The notes beneath the pieces are model-generated. The model did not search any database. It was not told where the DNA came from and was given only the letters and a program-made list of their open reading frames with translations. A program made the position numbers and the translations under genes. 64,000 nucleotides of DNA from positions 40,728,546 to 40,792,545 of the forward strand of contig NC_044559.1 in the NCBI RefSeq assembly GCF_007565055.1, given 5' to 3'. Shown piece by piece: positions 35,821 to 46,654 of the stretch (position 1 is the first letter of the stretch; every line of letters starts with the position of its first letter). This stretch comes from Rhinopithecus roxellana. Taxonomy: Eukaryota > Chordata > Mammalia > Primates > Cercopithecidae.

Positions 35821-36217
35821 GCTATATATCTGTATGACTGTAGTTTCTAGTCACAGGAAAACCTGTGCAGCCAGAGGTTAGCACAGAGGTGCTGTGTCAT
35901 TGCTGAATGTTAGGCTACAGCACAGCTATCCTGAAGCAAAATTGTTCTAGAGTTAACTATTTAGAGCATCTTGGCTAATTCTAAAAAAATACATTGGTCT
36001 GGGCAGAAACTACTAGGCTGTCATGGTTTTAAAAAAAGAAGATCATATCTTTCCTAAAACAGGAGACGAGAAGATCACACCGTGAGCAGACTGTCTGCAC
36101 AGCGTAAGGAAGGAGGACCAGAGGCAGCGACTCCAAGGCTGCATCACCTGAGAGCTGGAGTCACTCAGGAGTCTGCTCTGAGTCAGTCTAGTTCAGCAGT
36201 CAGCATGAGTTTTTGCT
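35821..36217. other. BAG3 intron 3, unique segment
   Basis: No repeat, exon or RNA gene recognised. Confidence 0.4.
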
Positions 36218-36308
36218 ATTTCCTTCCCTTCCCTCCCTCCCTCCCTCCCTCCCTTCTTTCCTTCTTTCCTCCCTCCTTCCTTCCTTCCTCCCTCCCTCCC
36301 TCCCTCTT
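36218..36308 (+). repeat. (CCCT/CTTT)n polypyrimidine microsatellite
   Basis: About 90 bp of pure pyrimidine in CCCT and CTTT units, next to an Alu fragment. Long homopurine-homopyrimidine tracts can form triplex DNA. Confidence 0.95.
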
Positions 36309-36464
36309 TTGAGACAGGATCTCGCTCTGTCACTCAGGCTGGAGTGCAATGACATAATCATGGCTCACTACAGTCTTGGATTCCTGGGCTCAAGCGATTC
36401 TTCCACCTCAGCCTTCTGAGTAGCTGGGACTACAGATGCAAGCTCCCACACCTGGCTAAGTTTT
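36309..36464 (-). repeat. Alu, 5'-truncated (about half)
   Basis: Antisense, 'tttgagacaggatctcgctc' to 'cccacacctggctaagtttt', then stops. Confidence 0.88.
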
Positions 36465-36775
36465 AAAGATTTTGTGTAGGGTTGGGTTTCTTTTCATTGT
36501 CATAAGAATACCATCTACAGAGAAATTCAGTGAGAGGTAACAGACAAATAGCCCGGGGTGATCAATGGAAACCTGACTAATGGTTTAGTTACATACATGA
36601 TTAATACCATGTTTTTATTTTGTAACAGCCATTGATTGACTTTGAAAATCTGTTATACTATTAAACTTTTCTTAAAAGCCATTTTTCAGTTTTCTTTCTA
36701 ATCTACTAGCTACAATTTCTGTGACTTTCAGTCAGTTATTAAAAATATCTTTTTGTGTCCTTTTTTCTTTTTCAG
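36465..36775. other. BAG3 intron 3, 3' end
   Basis: AT-rich and apparently unique, ending in the polypyrimidine tract and acceptor of exon 4. Confidence 0.5.
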
Positions 36776-36778
36776 CAG
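36774..36778 (+). promoter_or_regulatory. BAG3: NAGNAG tandem splice acceptor at exon 4
   Basis: 'tttttcagcagccc' offers AG at 36,774-36,775 and 36,777-36,778. The first keeps both glutamines of RPQQPM (575 aa); the second would drop one (574 aa). Confidence 0.7.
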
Positions 36779-37594
36779 CCCATGACCCATCGAGAATCTG
36801 CACCTGTTCCCCAGCCTGAAAACAAACCAGAAAGTAAGCCAGGCCCAGTTGGACCAGAACTCCCTCCTGGACACGTCCCAATTCAAGTGATCCGCAAAGA
36901 GGCGGATTCTAAGCCTGTTTCCCAGAAGCTTCCACCTCCCTCTGAGAAGGTAGAGGTAAAAGTTCCCCCTGCTCCAGTTCCTTGTCCTTCTCCCAGCCCT
37001 GGCCCTTCTGCTGTCCCCTCTTCCCCCAAGAATGTGGCTGCAGAAGAGAGGGCAGCCCCCAGCACTGCCCCTGTAGAAGCTACACCTCCGAAGCCAGGAG
37101 AAGCTGAGGCTCCCCCAAAACACCCAGGAGTGCTGAAAGTGGAAGCCATCCTGGAGAAGGTGCAGGGGCTGGAGCAGGCTGTAGACAACTTTGAAGGCAA
37201 GAAGACTGACAAAAAGTACCTGATGATCGAAGAGTATTTGACCAAAGAGCTGCTGGCCCTGGATTCAGTGGACCCCGAGGGACGAGCCGATGTGCGTCAG
37301 GCCAGGAGAGACGGTGTCAGGAAGGTTCAGACCATCTTGGAAAAACTTGAACAGAAAGCCATTGATGTCCCAGGTCAAGTCCAGGTCTATGAACTCCAGC
37401 CCAGCAACCTTGAGGCCGATCAGCCACTGCAGGCAATCATGGAGATGGGTGCCGTGGCAGCAGACAAGGGCAAGAAAAATGCTGGAAATGGGGAAGATTC
37501 CCACACAGAAACCCAGCAGCCAGAAGCCACAGCAGCAGCAACTTCAAACCCCAGCAGCACGACAGACACCCCTGGTAACGCAACAGCACCGTAG
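36776..37594 (+). CDS. BAG3: BAG3 coding exon 4 (residues 304-575, BAG domain)
   Basis: Begins CAG CCC ATG (QPM) after a polypyrimidine tract and ends at TAG 37,592-37,594. Residues about 304-420 are proline-rich, with a third IPV-like string (PIQV, about 339-342) and KEAD at 344-347, where human has KEVD. The BAG domain spans about 421-498: helices beginning VEAILEKVQGLEQ, YLMIEEYLTKELL and VRQARRDGVRKVQ. It binds the HSP70 nucleotide-binding domain. E455 and R477, both altered in human cardiomyopathy alleles, are intact. The C-terminal tail is low-complexity Q/T/A/S/P. The open frame has no frameshift. Confidence 0.97.
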   Translation, partial: QPMTHRESAPVPQPENKPESKPGPVGPELPPGHVPIQVIRKEADSKPVSQKLPPPSEKVEVKVPPAPVPCPSPSPGPSAVPSSPKNVAAEERAAPSTAPVEATPPKPGEAEAPPKHPGVLKVEAILEKVQGLEQAVDNFEGKKTDKKYLMIEEYLTKELLALDSVDPEGRADVRQARRDGVRKVQTILEKLEQKAIDVPGQVQVYELQPSNLEADQPLQAIMEMGAVAADKGKKNAGNGEDSHTETQQPEATAAATSNPSSTTDTPGNATAP

Positions 37595-37791
37595 CTTCTG
37601 CCCCGTAAAAATCAGACTCAGAACCGATGTGTGCTTTAGGGAATTTTAAGTTGCATGCATTTCAGAGACTTTAAGTCAGTTGGTTTTTATTATTAGCTGC
37701 TTGGTATGCAGTAACTTGGGTGGAGGCAAAACACTAATAAAAGGGCTAAAAAGGAAAATGAAACTTTTCTTCTATATTCTTACTCTGTACA

Positions 37792-37797
37792 AATAAA
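37792..37797 (+). terminator. BAG3: proximal polyadenylation signal of BAG3
   Basis: Canonical AATAAA followed at 37,801-37,815 by the GT/T-rich 'gttgcttgttgtttc'. Confidence 0.6.
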
Positions 37798-38107
37798 GAA
37801 GTTGCTTGTTGTTTCAGAAGTTTAACCCCGTTGCTTGTTATTCTGGAGCCCTGTCTACTTGGGCACCCTCCACCTGTTAGCTGTGGTTGTGCACTGTCTT
37901 CTGTAGCTCTGGACTAAAGGGGTAGATGGGGAGTCAATTACCCATCACATAAATATGAAACACATTTATCAGAAATGTTGCCATTTTAATGAGATGATTT
38001 TCTTCATCTCATATTTAAATACCTAACTTTAGAGAGAGTAAAATGTGCCAGAAGCCATAGGAATATCTGTATGTTGGATGATTTTAATGCTACATTTAAA
38101 AAAAGAA

Positions 38108-38113
38108 AATAAA
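38108..38113 (+). terminator. BAG3: distal polyadenylation signal of BAG3
   Basis: Canonical AATAAA followed by the T/GT-rich 'ggtttttgtggtttct' at 38,130-38,145. Likely the main end. Confidence 0.65.
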
Positions 38114-38130
38114 GTAATATAACTGAAAAT

Positions 38131-38469
38131 GGTTTTTGTGGTTTCTAAACCTTTGAAAGCAGTGGCAACATGGAGATTGTCCCTGGTTTCAGTCAGAATA
38201 AATGACAGGTGAATTTAACAAGCCTGCTCTGGGTTTTGTGATGTCTCCAATAGCCTGGCTCATGAGAAAATTGTCTTGGTCACCTCTCAGTCGCAGATTG
38301 CAACAGGAACCTGGGAAGACTCAGGGCTGTGAACTCAGGTAATGGGAATATGCCTGCTGCATCCCTTCAGACCGACGCAGCCAACAGCCAAGGTGCCACT
38401 TAAGTAGCATGTCTGCCCACCTGGCCTCAGGCCTCACCAAGAGGCTGAGACTATCCAGAAATGCCCAGA
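38131..38469. other. intergenic, no gene seen
   Basis: Immediate downstream flank of BAG3, apparently unique. Confidence 0.45.
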
Positions 38470-38757
38470 GGGCCTGGCGCAATGGCTCACACCTGTTATC
38501 CCAGCAATTTGGGAGGCGAAGGCCGGAGGATTCCTTGAGGTCAGGAGTTTGAGACCAGCCTGGGCAACATAGCAAGACCCTGTCTACGGAAAACAAATTA
38601 GCTAGGTGTGGTGGCATGCATCTTTAGTCTCAAGCTACCAGGGAGGCTGAGACGTGAAGATAGCTTAAGTCCAAGAGATCAAGGCTGCCGTGAGCTGTGA
38701 TCCCACCACTGCACTCCAGCCTGGGCAACAGAGTGAGACCCTGTCTCCAAAAATTAA
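38470..38757 (+). repeat. Alu, full length, old
   Basis: Diverged sense Alu (AluJ-like), 'gggcctggcgcaatggctca' to 'gaccctgtctccaaaaatt'. Confidence 0.9.
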
Positions 38758-39438
38758 AAGTGGAAGCGCACAGGGAAGCCAGCTCCCACTATTGCCCAAG
38801 GCTGGCCAAAGTGTTCCTTGGAGTCTAGGTCACTGGGGGTTGGAAATGTGCTCTGAGAATCTTGGGGTCATCTTTATTAACACCTTGTGAGTCACCAAAC
38901 CAAACTGAGACCAGATTTATCTTCCTGGATTGGGTTCCTAGAAGCCTCTGGAGTTAGGGACCAGATACACTCAGGCCTGGGTAGAAGGAGATTCTTCTTG
39001 CTGTGCCAGTGGTTTTTTCTTTTTCTTAAAGCTTGGGAGGGACCACAGCCCCACAGCGTGGAGATCTGCTGGATTTGTTTACTTTTTTATTTTATTTTAT
39101 TTATTTAACCGCTTGCTAAATAAAGTGAAAAGAGAAAGGCCTGAGACCTTGGAACTCTCAGTGAGGTGCTGACTTAAGAGCGCCCGAGCTGAACTTCTCA
39201 TGACTGTACTGAGTTTAATACTGGTGCCTGACGATGCTGCACAAAAATACACACTGGTGTGCTTGCCACTGTTAGCCTGCTGAGGAAGGCTGAAGTCATT
39301 CCCATGGGAATCTGCCAACATCATTCCTGGGTGAACTCATTTGGGGAGTATAAGCCGACATGCCACTGATTCTAGAAACTCGGAACATGTAAATAGGAAA
39401 AAAACAAAAGCCTACTGGACTATTTTAAAAATGAACCA
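38758..39438. other. intergenic, no gene seen
   Basis: Includes an AT-rich TTTAT run at 39,081-39,108. No coding or RNA gene is recognised. Confidence 0.45.
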
Positions 39439-39731
39439 GGCTGGGTGCGGTGGCTCATGCCTGTAATCTCAGCACTTTGGGAGGCCGAGGCGGGTGGATT
39501 ACTTGAGGTCAGGAGTTCGAGACTAGCCGGGCAAACGTGGTGAAACCCCGCCTCTACTAAAAATACAAAAATTAGCTGGGCGTGGTGGCACGCGCCTATA
39601 ATCCCAGCTACTAGGGAGGCTGAGGCACGAGAATTGCTTGAACCTGGGAGGCAGAGGTTGCAGTGAGCCAAGATCACACTACTACACTCCAGCCTGAGCA
39701 ACAGAGTGAGGCTTGATCTCAAAAAAAAAAG
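39439..39731 (+). repeat. Alu, full length
   Basis: Sense Alu near the AluS consensus. Confidence 0.93.
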
Positions 39732-40098
39732 TTGATGTGACCACTTCTTTTTGGGACTCAGTGGACCTCATATGACGTTAAGTCTGCTTGAGTGGTTACT
39801 GAATTAGGTTGATAGTATTTTTATCACTGAACATCATCAAATAAGTAGCTCTTTAATGTGGTTGGAATATTTTCAATCATCCAAATTGAGACATTCCATG
39901 GGCATCAGGACGGGAGTTATCCGGCGTGTGTTGGTGGCCCCTGGGCATAGAGCTAGCTGTACCCTCTTGGTGACTCAACTGTTTTGGCCCCTGTAAGCAT
40001 TGGGGGGCTACAGCCACTGAGCATCTACTGAGCATCAGAGCTATTTCCTGCGATGCCTGCACGGGCCCCCCCATCTGCTTTTCCAAATCTTCCCACTC
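39732..40098. other. intergenic, no gene seen
   Basis: Apparently unique sequence. Confidence 0.4.
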
Positions 40099-40416
40099 CC
40101 CCCGCCTTTTTTTTTTTTTTTTTTTTTTTTTTGAGACGGAGTCTCATTCTGTCACCCAGGCTGGAGTGCAGTGGTGCAATCTCAGCTCACTGAAACCTCT
40201 GCCTCCCGGGTTCAAGCAATTCTCCTGCCTCAGCCTCCTGAGCAGCCAGGATTATAGGCGTGCACCACCACGCCTGGCTAATTTTTGTATTTTTAGTAGA
40301 GATGGGGTTTTGCCATGTTGGCCAGTCTAGGATAGTCTCCTGACCTCAAGTGATCTGCCCGCCTCGGCCTCCCAAAGTGCTGGGATTACAGATGTGCGCC
40401 ACCATGCCTGGCCTCC
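40099..40416 (-). repeat. Alu, full length
   Basis: Antisense Alu with a 24-nt T tract and flanks 'aaatcttcccactc' / 'agatcttcccactc'. Confidence 0.93.
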
Positions 40417-40431
40417 AGATCTTCCCACTCT

Positions 40432-42072
40432 GAGGCCCACCTTGGGTTGAAAGTTTCCCGGCCTGGACCACGCATTCCTTCTCAGACTCTCCCTCCCCAA
40501 AGCTCCCAGCACCCTTCTGTGCATTTGCCAAAGCCCAGTTGTTTTCTCAACACCCTGAGTCATTTCCTCAGCAAGACTGTGAATCCCCGGAGGGGTGGCA
40601 GGTCCATTCCAACACTTCCTTCTTCCCACACTGTTGTCCAGACCCGGGCACAGAGGCACCCTGGATGGCCAGGGGGTGCTTACAACTCCCTTCCGCTTAA
40701 GATGTGATGATTCTAAGGCTAAATTGATGTTCCTGCACAAATAAATACCATCTTTAGGAGATGTGAGTTTAGGACCAACTCTTTCACCAACTGCCTTTCA
40801 TAATTCCCAGATACGCAATTTATTTAAGTTAATTTATGTAAGTTATTTCCTCTCTCTATGCCCTTTGCTCTCATCTGTGAAAGGAGGGCCTTGCCCAAGT
40901 CGCCTCTTGGTGATCTGGATGTTTCTGGCAGGTCTGCACTTGCCACTGTTGTGGTCTCTGCCGTGGCATTTCTGCCTTGGCAGCCTAGCCAGGATGCATA
41001 GCATGGAGTTCCATTACGGGCTGTGCGGTCCTGCAAGCCCCTGTGTGGGTGTGGCTGGCTGGCCGGCCCACTGTCTGTAACATTATACAAATGCAATCGA
41101 ATGCCAACAGACAGGATCCAGGGTTGCAGTTATTTTGAGATGTGCAGAAGCCTGTGGGAAAATGCTGGAACATGTCTTAGTCACTTGGGCAAATACCTTT
41201 CTTTCCCTGTTTCAGCGTGTTTTGAACTTTCAGGCAGCACAAAAAAAGCTCCAGCAGGCACACCCACCCTTTGTGATTCTGGTGCCCTTCCACATCCTGT
41301 GGCTCTAAAAGTGTGAGTGCAGAGGGCTGAGAGCGGGGCTGGAGAAGCCCTAGACACCCACCTATGAAAAAAATTGCAGCACTTCCCTCAATACGTAATT
41401 CAAAATAAAAACAACAAAAGAAATGTAAGGAAGATCTGTAATTCCCACGTTATACTTTGTCGCTTTGTAAAAATTCCTCCACTCGTGTATGTGCACTTGG
41501 CCAGGTCCCTGCCTTCCTGCTACTCTAAGGTATTGTCCAGCACTACCCAGTAAGAACCAGTGGAGACCAGAAAGAGCTGCATCAGTCCCCGGGGAGCATC
41601 TGAGCAGGTGAGGAGGTACAGGACCACAAGAGAGGGCAGCAGAAGCCAGCAATGGCGCCATCCTGTGCTTGGTGGAAGGGATGAGGAGGCAGCCACAGGT
41701 CCTCCTGATGGACAGGGTCGCCCCCGTACCTCACAAGTGGGCCCAGAGTTCCTGGTGCAATTAGAAGCCAGCCTGAAGGTGCGAAGGGGGCAGGAAAAAC
41801 ATTCCAGATGGAAAGGGTCTTTTTCTAAAACATTCTCTTGCCTGTCCTTGCCTTCTCTAGCCAGAGCTTTACCCTAGGATCTGGGCGGCTGTGTGGAGGC
41901 TGAGCAAGAAGGTCTCCTCTAGTTTGAAGAGGGAAAATACTCCTGCCAGCCCCTCACTCACTGTCTTCCACTTCATCTCTTTCTCTCTCCACTGGCTCTT
42001 TTCTTCTCCTTAGCCTACAGAAAGCACAAACCAAAAAGAAACACTTTCTCCTCACTGTACCCCCGCCCTGAC
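40432..42072. other. intergenic, no gene seen
   Basis: Mostly unique. Several open frames of 60-137 codons on both strands have no recognisable domain and no supporting gene structure. Confidence 0.45.
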
Positions 42073-42364
42073 TTTTTTTTGGTGATACAGGGTCTTGCTC
42101 TGTTGCCCAGGCTGGAGTGAAGTAGTGCAATTTCAGCTCACTGCAACCTCCGCCTCCCAAGTTCAAGCGATTCTCCCACCTCAGCCTCCCGAGTAGCTGG
42201 GATTATAGACATGCGCCACCATACCCAGCTAAATTTTGTATTTTTAGTAGAGATGGGGTTTCACCATGTTGGCCAGGCTGGTCTTGAACTCCTGACCTCA
42301 AGTGATCCACCCACTTTGGCCTCCCAAAATGCTGGGATTACAGTTGTGAGCCACCATGCCCGGC
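42073..42364 (-). repeat. Alu, full length
   Basis: Antisense Alu. Right after it the head sequence is echoed as 'cggctcaccg cccccggctcaccg' (42,361-42,384). Confidence 0.92.
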
Positions 42365-42384
42365 TCACCGCCCCCGGCTCACCG

Positions 42385-42885
42385 TCCCCACCTTCTGATC
42401 ACATGTCGTGGAAGAGTCAGCTAAGCCCCCTCACCTCCCACATCCTGATCCACCCATAGCCATCCATTCCTGCACTCACCCCTACCGAAACCACTCCTGT
42501 GGACACACTGTCACCAGTGTTATGCAATGTCTCCAGCTCTCCTCCCCAGCAGGCTCTGACTCACCCTCTTCCCTTGCCCTCTCTTCAACATCAAGGTCTC
42601 CAGGGTTCCTTCCTCAACTGCGCTCTTCCCACCATGTGAGGGTGTTTCAAGCGGCACCTTGGCTGGACCATAGCACCCAGCTACTTAACTCCAACACTAG
42701 ATGCTGCTGAGCACATATTCTGCAGACTCTGTTAACATATACCATCAGCTGACTTCTCCCGGAGGAGAAGAAATTCTGCCTCAAGACTACAGCATCCACC
42801 CCAGCTGAGTTTCTAGCCTGATGCCCTGCCCTGCCCTGCCCTACAGCTTTCCAACTTGTCTGTCCCCACAATCATGTGAGCCAAT

Positions 42886-42889
<4 letters not shown>
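42385..42889. other. intergenic, no gene seen
   Basis: C-rich unique sequence with a small (CCCTG)n run at 42,821-42,842. Confidence 0.45.
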
Positions 42890-42920
<31 letters not shown>

Positions 42921-43060
42921 ACATGGCTAGGTGTGGTGGCTCATGCCTGTAATCCCAGCGCTTTGGGAGACCGAGGAGGGTGGATTGCTTGAGCCCAGGA
43001 GTTCAAGACCAGCTTGGGAAACATGGCAAAAACCAGTCTCTATTTATAATAAAAATGAAA
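42890..43060 (+). repeat. A30 tract followed by Alu left monomer
   Basis: A pure A run (42,890-42,919) precedes a sense Alu left arm (42,924-43,050). The A run is on the wrong side to be this Alu's tail, so it may be the remnant tail of another retroposed copy. Confidence 0.8.
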
Positions 43061-43210
43061 CCCACACACACATACACATCCCCACCACACAAGCATTGCA
43101 TATTTTGTTTCTATGGGGAACCCTGACTGACGCATACTGTTCACACCAGTTCTCCAGCTTCCTCCTCCCAGACCCCAGTCATCTCTGGGTCTGTTTCTGG
43201 TACCCTCTTT

Positions 43211-44063
43211 TTTTTTTTTTTTTAGGGTAGAATTAATATTTTATTGTCATCCAGATGGCAGCTGGATTTATAGCCTCCATACTTTATACTTTATGTAAAT
43301 AAAAATAATTACAAGTTTTAAATAGCCAATGGCTGGTTATGTTTTCAGAAAACATGATTAGACTAATTCATTAATGGTGGCTTCAAGCTTTTCCTTATTA
43401 GCTGCAGAAAATTCACCCACCTTTTGTCCCTTAAAAAACTGGAAAGGGCCAGGAGCGGTGGCTCACACCTGTAATCTCAGCACTTTAGGAGGCTGAGGTG
43501 GGTGGATCACCTGAGGTCAGGAGTTCGAGACCAGCCTGACCAACATGGAGAAACCCCATCTCTACTAAAAATACAAAACTTAGCCAGGCCTGGTGGTGCA
43601 TGTCTGTAATCTCAGCTACTTGGGAGGCTGAGGCAGGAGAATCACTTGAACCCAGGAGGTGGAGGTTGTGGTGAGCCGTGATCGTGCATTGCACTCCAGC
43701 CTGGGGGACAAGAGGAAAACTCTGTCTCAAAAACAAGCAAGCAAACAAACAAACAAACAAAAACTGGAAGGTTGGCATGCATTTGACTTCACATTCTGAA
43801 GCAACATCCTGACAGTCAGCCACATGTACTTCAAAGAATACCATGTTGGAATACTTTTCAGAGAGGGAATGAAAGAAAAGCTTGATCTTTTTGCAAGGCC
43901 CACACCACGTGGCTGAGAAGTCAACTATGACAAGTTTATCACTTGCAGCCTCCAAGGCTTCCTGAAAAGCAAACTTGCTCTCAATTCGCTTCACCATCTT
44001 GGCTGCTACGGTCTGAGGAGAACCGATGGAAATGGATCCAAAGCGCTGGAACAAGTTTGGAGC
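43211..44063 (-). pseudogene. TXN: TXN (thioredoxin-1) processed retrocopy, split by an Alu
   Basis: Thioredoxin-1 is the cytosolic dithiol reductase with a WCGPC active site. Here an intronless full-length cDNA copy lies on the minus strand: 5'UTR (44,063-43,998, with 'ttggatccatttccatcgg'), ATG at 43,997-43,995, and coding sequence with WCGPC intact. It is interrupted after PTFQF by an Alu (43,447-43,758), then resumes as FKGQKVGEFSAANKEKLEA to the end, a short 3'UTR and poly(A) (T run at about 43,207-43,223). A 15-bp direct repeat 'tctggtaccctcttt' flanks it (43,196-43,210 and 44,064-44,078), proving L1-mediated insertion. Changes from human include K for M after WCGPCK and several others. 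An open frame from 44,117 down to 43,485 reads through into the Alu and is not a real gene. Confidence 0.96.
43447..43758 (+). repeat. Alu inside the TXN retrocopy
   Basis: Sense Alu with (CAAA)n tail. Its target duplication 'aaaaactggaa(a)g' is TXN coding sequence (43,434-43,446 and 43,759-43,770), so it came after the retrocopy. Confidence 0.95.
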
Positions 44064-44432
44064 TCTGGTACCCTCTTTCTCCCGAACGCCAAACTTATCT
44101 ATGCCTACAGGGCACACAGAAAGGAGCCTTCAGCTAATATCCTCCAGGAACCTGGAATTCAAATTCTGGGGTCCCTTCAGGGATCTCCCAGCACTGAGCC
44201 AGCACTATCCCAGCACAAGCCTTCTACAAGGTGTGATCTCAAAGTTCACAAGGCCAGCCAGGTGGAGGATTGACAGAGCCAAGCTGTCACAAGTGGGATG
44301 TAGGATGGGGGCAGACCCAGGGACTGAGGCTCGGCCCCAGGCAGCAATAGTCATGTGGGGCATTGGTCCAGTGTCACAAGAGATTTCCAATTTTCCAGAA
44401 AGACCAGAAATTTGTTCCTGTGAAGTCTCTCA

Positions 44433-44735
44433 ATTTTTATTTGTATTTATTTATTTATTTAGAGATGGAATTTTACTCTTGTTGCCCAGGTTGGAGTACA
44501 GTGGTGCAATCTCAGCTCACAGCAACCTCCACCTCCCTGGTTCAAGTGATTCTCCCATCTTAGCATCCCAAGTAGCTGGGATTACAGGCACCCGCCACCA
44601 CGCCCGGCTAATTTTTGTATTTTTAGTATTTTTCTATTGCACCATGTTGCCCAGGCTGGTCTCAAACTCCTGACCTCAGATGATCTGCCTGCCTTGGTCT
44701 CCCAAAGTGCTGGAATTACAGGCATGAGCCCCAGG
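44433..44735 (-). repeat. Alu, full length
   Basis: Antisense Alu with (TTTA)n tail; a small 'agtatttttctattgcaccatg' rearrangement replaces the usual 'agtagagatggggtttcacc' block. Confidence 0.92.
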
Positions 44736-44950
44736 CCAACAATGAAATTTGCCCATCAAGAGGTATTAAGGGAGGGACAGGCTTCATCAACCCTTTAAAA
44801 AAATGTTTGTCACTTTTCACTCAGGGCAACGAGTGCTTACTTGCCCTACATTTTCATAACCAAAAGAGTGCACACAAGACTCTTGCCTAAATGTGACTGT
44901 TCTCAGCCAACTCTGTCCAGCCTCTGACATTGAAGTAGCTGACATATATT

Positions 44951-45654
44951 TTTTTTTTTTTTAATTATACTTTAAGTTCTAGGGTACATGTGCATAACGT
45001 GCAGGTTTGTTACACATGTATACTTATGCCATGTTGGTGTGCTGCACCCATCAACTCGTCAGCACCCATCAATTCATCATTTATATCATGTATAACTCCC
45101 CAATGCAATCCCTCCCTCCTCCCCCCTCCCCCCTCCCCATGATAGGCCCCAGTGTGTGATGTTCCCCTTCCCGAGTCCAAGTGATCTCATTGTTCAGTTC
45201 CCACCTATGAGTGAGAACATGCGGTGTTTGGTTTTCTGTTCTTGCGATAGTTTGCTAAGAATGATGGTTTCCAGCTGCATCCATGTCCCTACAAAGGACG
45301 CAAACTCATCCTTTTTTATGGCTGCATAGTATTCCATGGTGTATATGTGCCACATTTTCTTAATCCAGTCTGTCACAGATGGACATTTGGGTTGATTCCA
45401 AGTCTTTGCTATTGTGAATAGTGCCGCAATAAACATACGTGTGCATGTGTCTTTGTAGTAGAATAATTTATAATCCTTTGGGTATATACCCAGTAGTGGG
45501 ATGGCTGGGTCATATGGTACATCTAGTTCTAGATCCTTGAGGAATTGCCATACTGTTTTCCATAATGGTTGAACTAGTTTACAATCCCACCAACAGTGTA
45601 AAAGTGTTCCTATTTCTCCACATCCTCTCCAACACCTGTTGTTTCCTGACTTCT
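44951..45654 (-). mobile_element. L1PA 3' end, 5'-truncated
   Basis: Minus-strand primate L1: poly(A) end at 44,951-44,962, 3'UTR, then the C-terminal part of ORF2 (45,436-45,194; residues such as CPSVTDWIKKMWHIYTMEYY). It is flanked by 'aagtagctgacatat' at 44,933-44,947 and 45,656-45,670, a target-site duplication. About 700 bp, incapable of moving by itself. The 3'UTR keeps the (CCCCTCC)n run at 45,113-45,137. Confidence 0.95.
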
Positions 45655-45684
45655 TAAGTAGCTGACATATTTTAAAAATGTTTC

Positions 45685-45996
45685 GGCCGGGAGCGGTGGT
45701 TCACGCCTGTAATCCCAGCACTTTGGGAGGCCGAGGCGGGCGAATCGCGAGGTCAGGAGATTGAGACCATCCTGGCTAACACGATGAAACCCCGTCTCTA
45801 CTAAAACTACAAAAAAAAAAAAAAAAAAAAAAATTAGCCGGGCGAGGTGGCGGGCTCCTGTAGTCCCAGCTACTCGGGAGGCTGAGGCAGGAGAATGGCG
45901 TGAACCTGGGAGGCGGAGCTTACAGTGAGCCAAGATTGCGCCACTGCACTCCAGCCTGGGCGACAGAGCGAGACTCCGTCTCAAAAGAAAAAAAAA
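45685..45996 (+). repeat. AluY-like with A-rich middle expansion
   Basis: Sense AluY whose middle A-rich linker has expanded to about 23 A (45,810-45,832). Confidence 0.93.
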
Positions 45997-46096
45997 AGTC
46001 CCCCAAAAGGTGCCCAGTTTCATTAACATTTTTTGGAGATAATTTTGACTAATGATTGGGTCACAAATTTCCTTCAGACAAAAAAAAAGACAAAAA

Positions 46097-46394
46097 GCCG
46101 GGCGCAGTGGCTCAAGCCTCTAATCCCAGCACTTTGGGAGGCCGAGACGGGCGGATCACGAGGTCAGGAGATCAAGACCATCCTGGCTAACATGGTGAAA
46201 CCCCGTCTCTACTAAAAAATACAAAAAACTAGCCGGGTGAGGTGGCGGGTGCCTGTAGTCCCAGCTACTCGGGAGGCTGAGGCAGGAGAATGGCGTAAAC
46301 CCGGGAGGCGGAGCTTGCAGTGAGCTGAGATCCGGCCACTGCACTCCAGCCTGGGCGACAGAGCAAAACTCCATCTCAAAAAAAAAAAAAAAAA
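46097..46394 (+). repeat. AluY, Old World monkey type
   Basis: Near-consensus young AluY ('gctcaagcctctaatcccag', 'actagccgggtgaggtgg', 'gagatccggccactgc') flanked by 'agacaaaaag' repeats. Confidence 0.95.
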
Positions 46395-46654
46395 GACAAA
46401 AAGGTCCATTATCCCAAATATATACCTTTCAAACTCTTAGAATTTAAAAATATGAAAAACATGGTAACTTCTCCATTTTAGTGTTTTGTTCCTTATATTT
46501 CACTCTAATGAGCAAGATATAAGAAAATACATAGAGGCGATGGATATCTCAGCTACTCTGATTTGATCCTGTGCATTGTATACATGTATTAAAATATCAC
46601 ATGTATCCTCACAATAAGTACAACTATAGTATATCAACAGAAATTCAAAAATTA
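46395..46654. other. intergenic, no gene seen
   Basis: AT-rich, apparently unique; 46,641-46,654 is the target duplication of the next Alu. Confidence 0.4.

Larger units (their letters stand above)
37595..38130 (+). other. BAG3: BAG3 3'UTR
   Basis: Runs from the stop codon past the first AATAAA (37,792-37,797) to just after the second (38,108-38,113). A 3'UTR of about 530 nt agrees with the length I remember for human BAG3. The exact end is inferred. Confidence 0.7.

Noticed and set aside
43485..44117. 210-codon minus-strand frame starting upstream of TXN
   Set aside because: It joins retrocopy 5'UTR, thioredoxin codons and Alu sequence. No promoter or splice structure; a read-through of a pseudogene.
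45194..45436. 80-codon frame resembling a reverse-transcriptase-associated protein
   Set aside because: It is the ORF2 C-terminus of a 5'-truncated L1, part of that element and not a gene.
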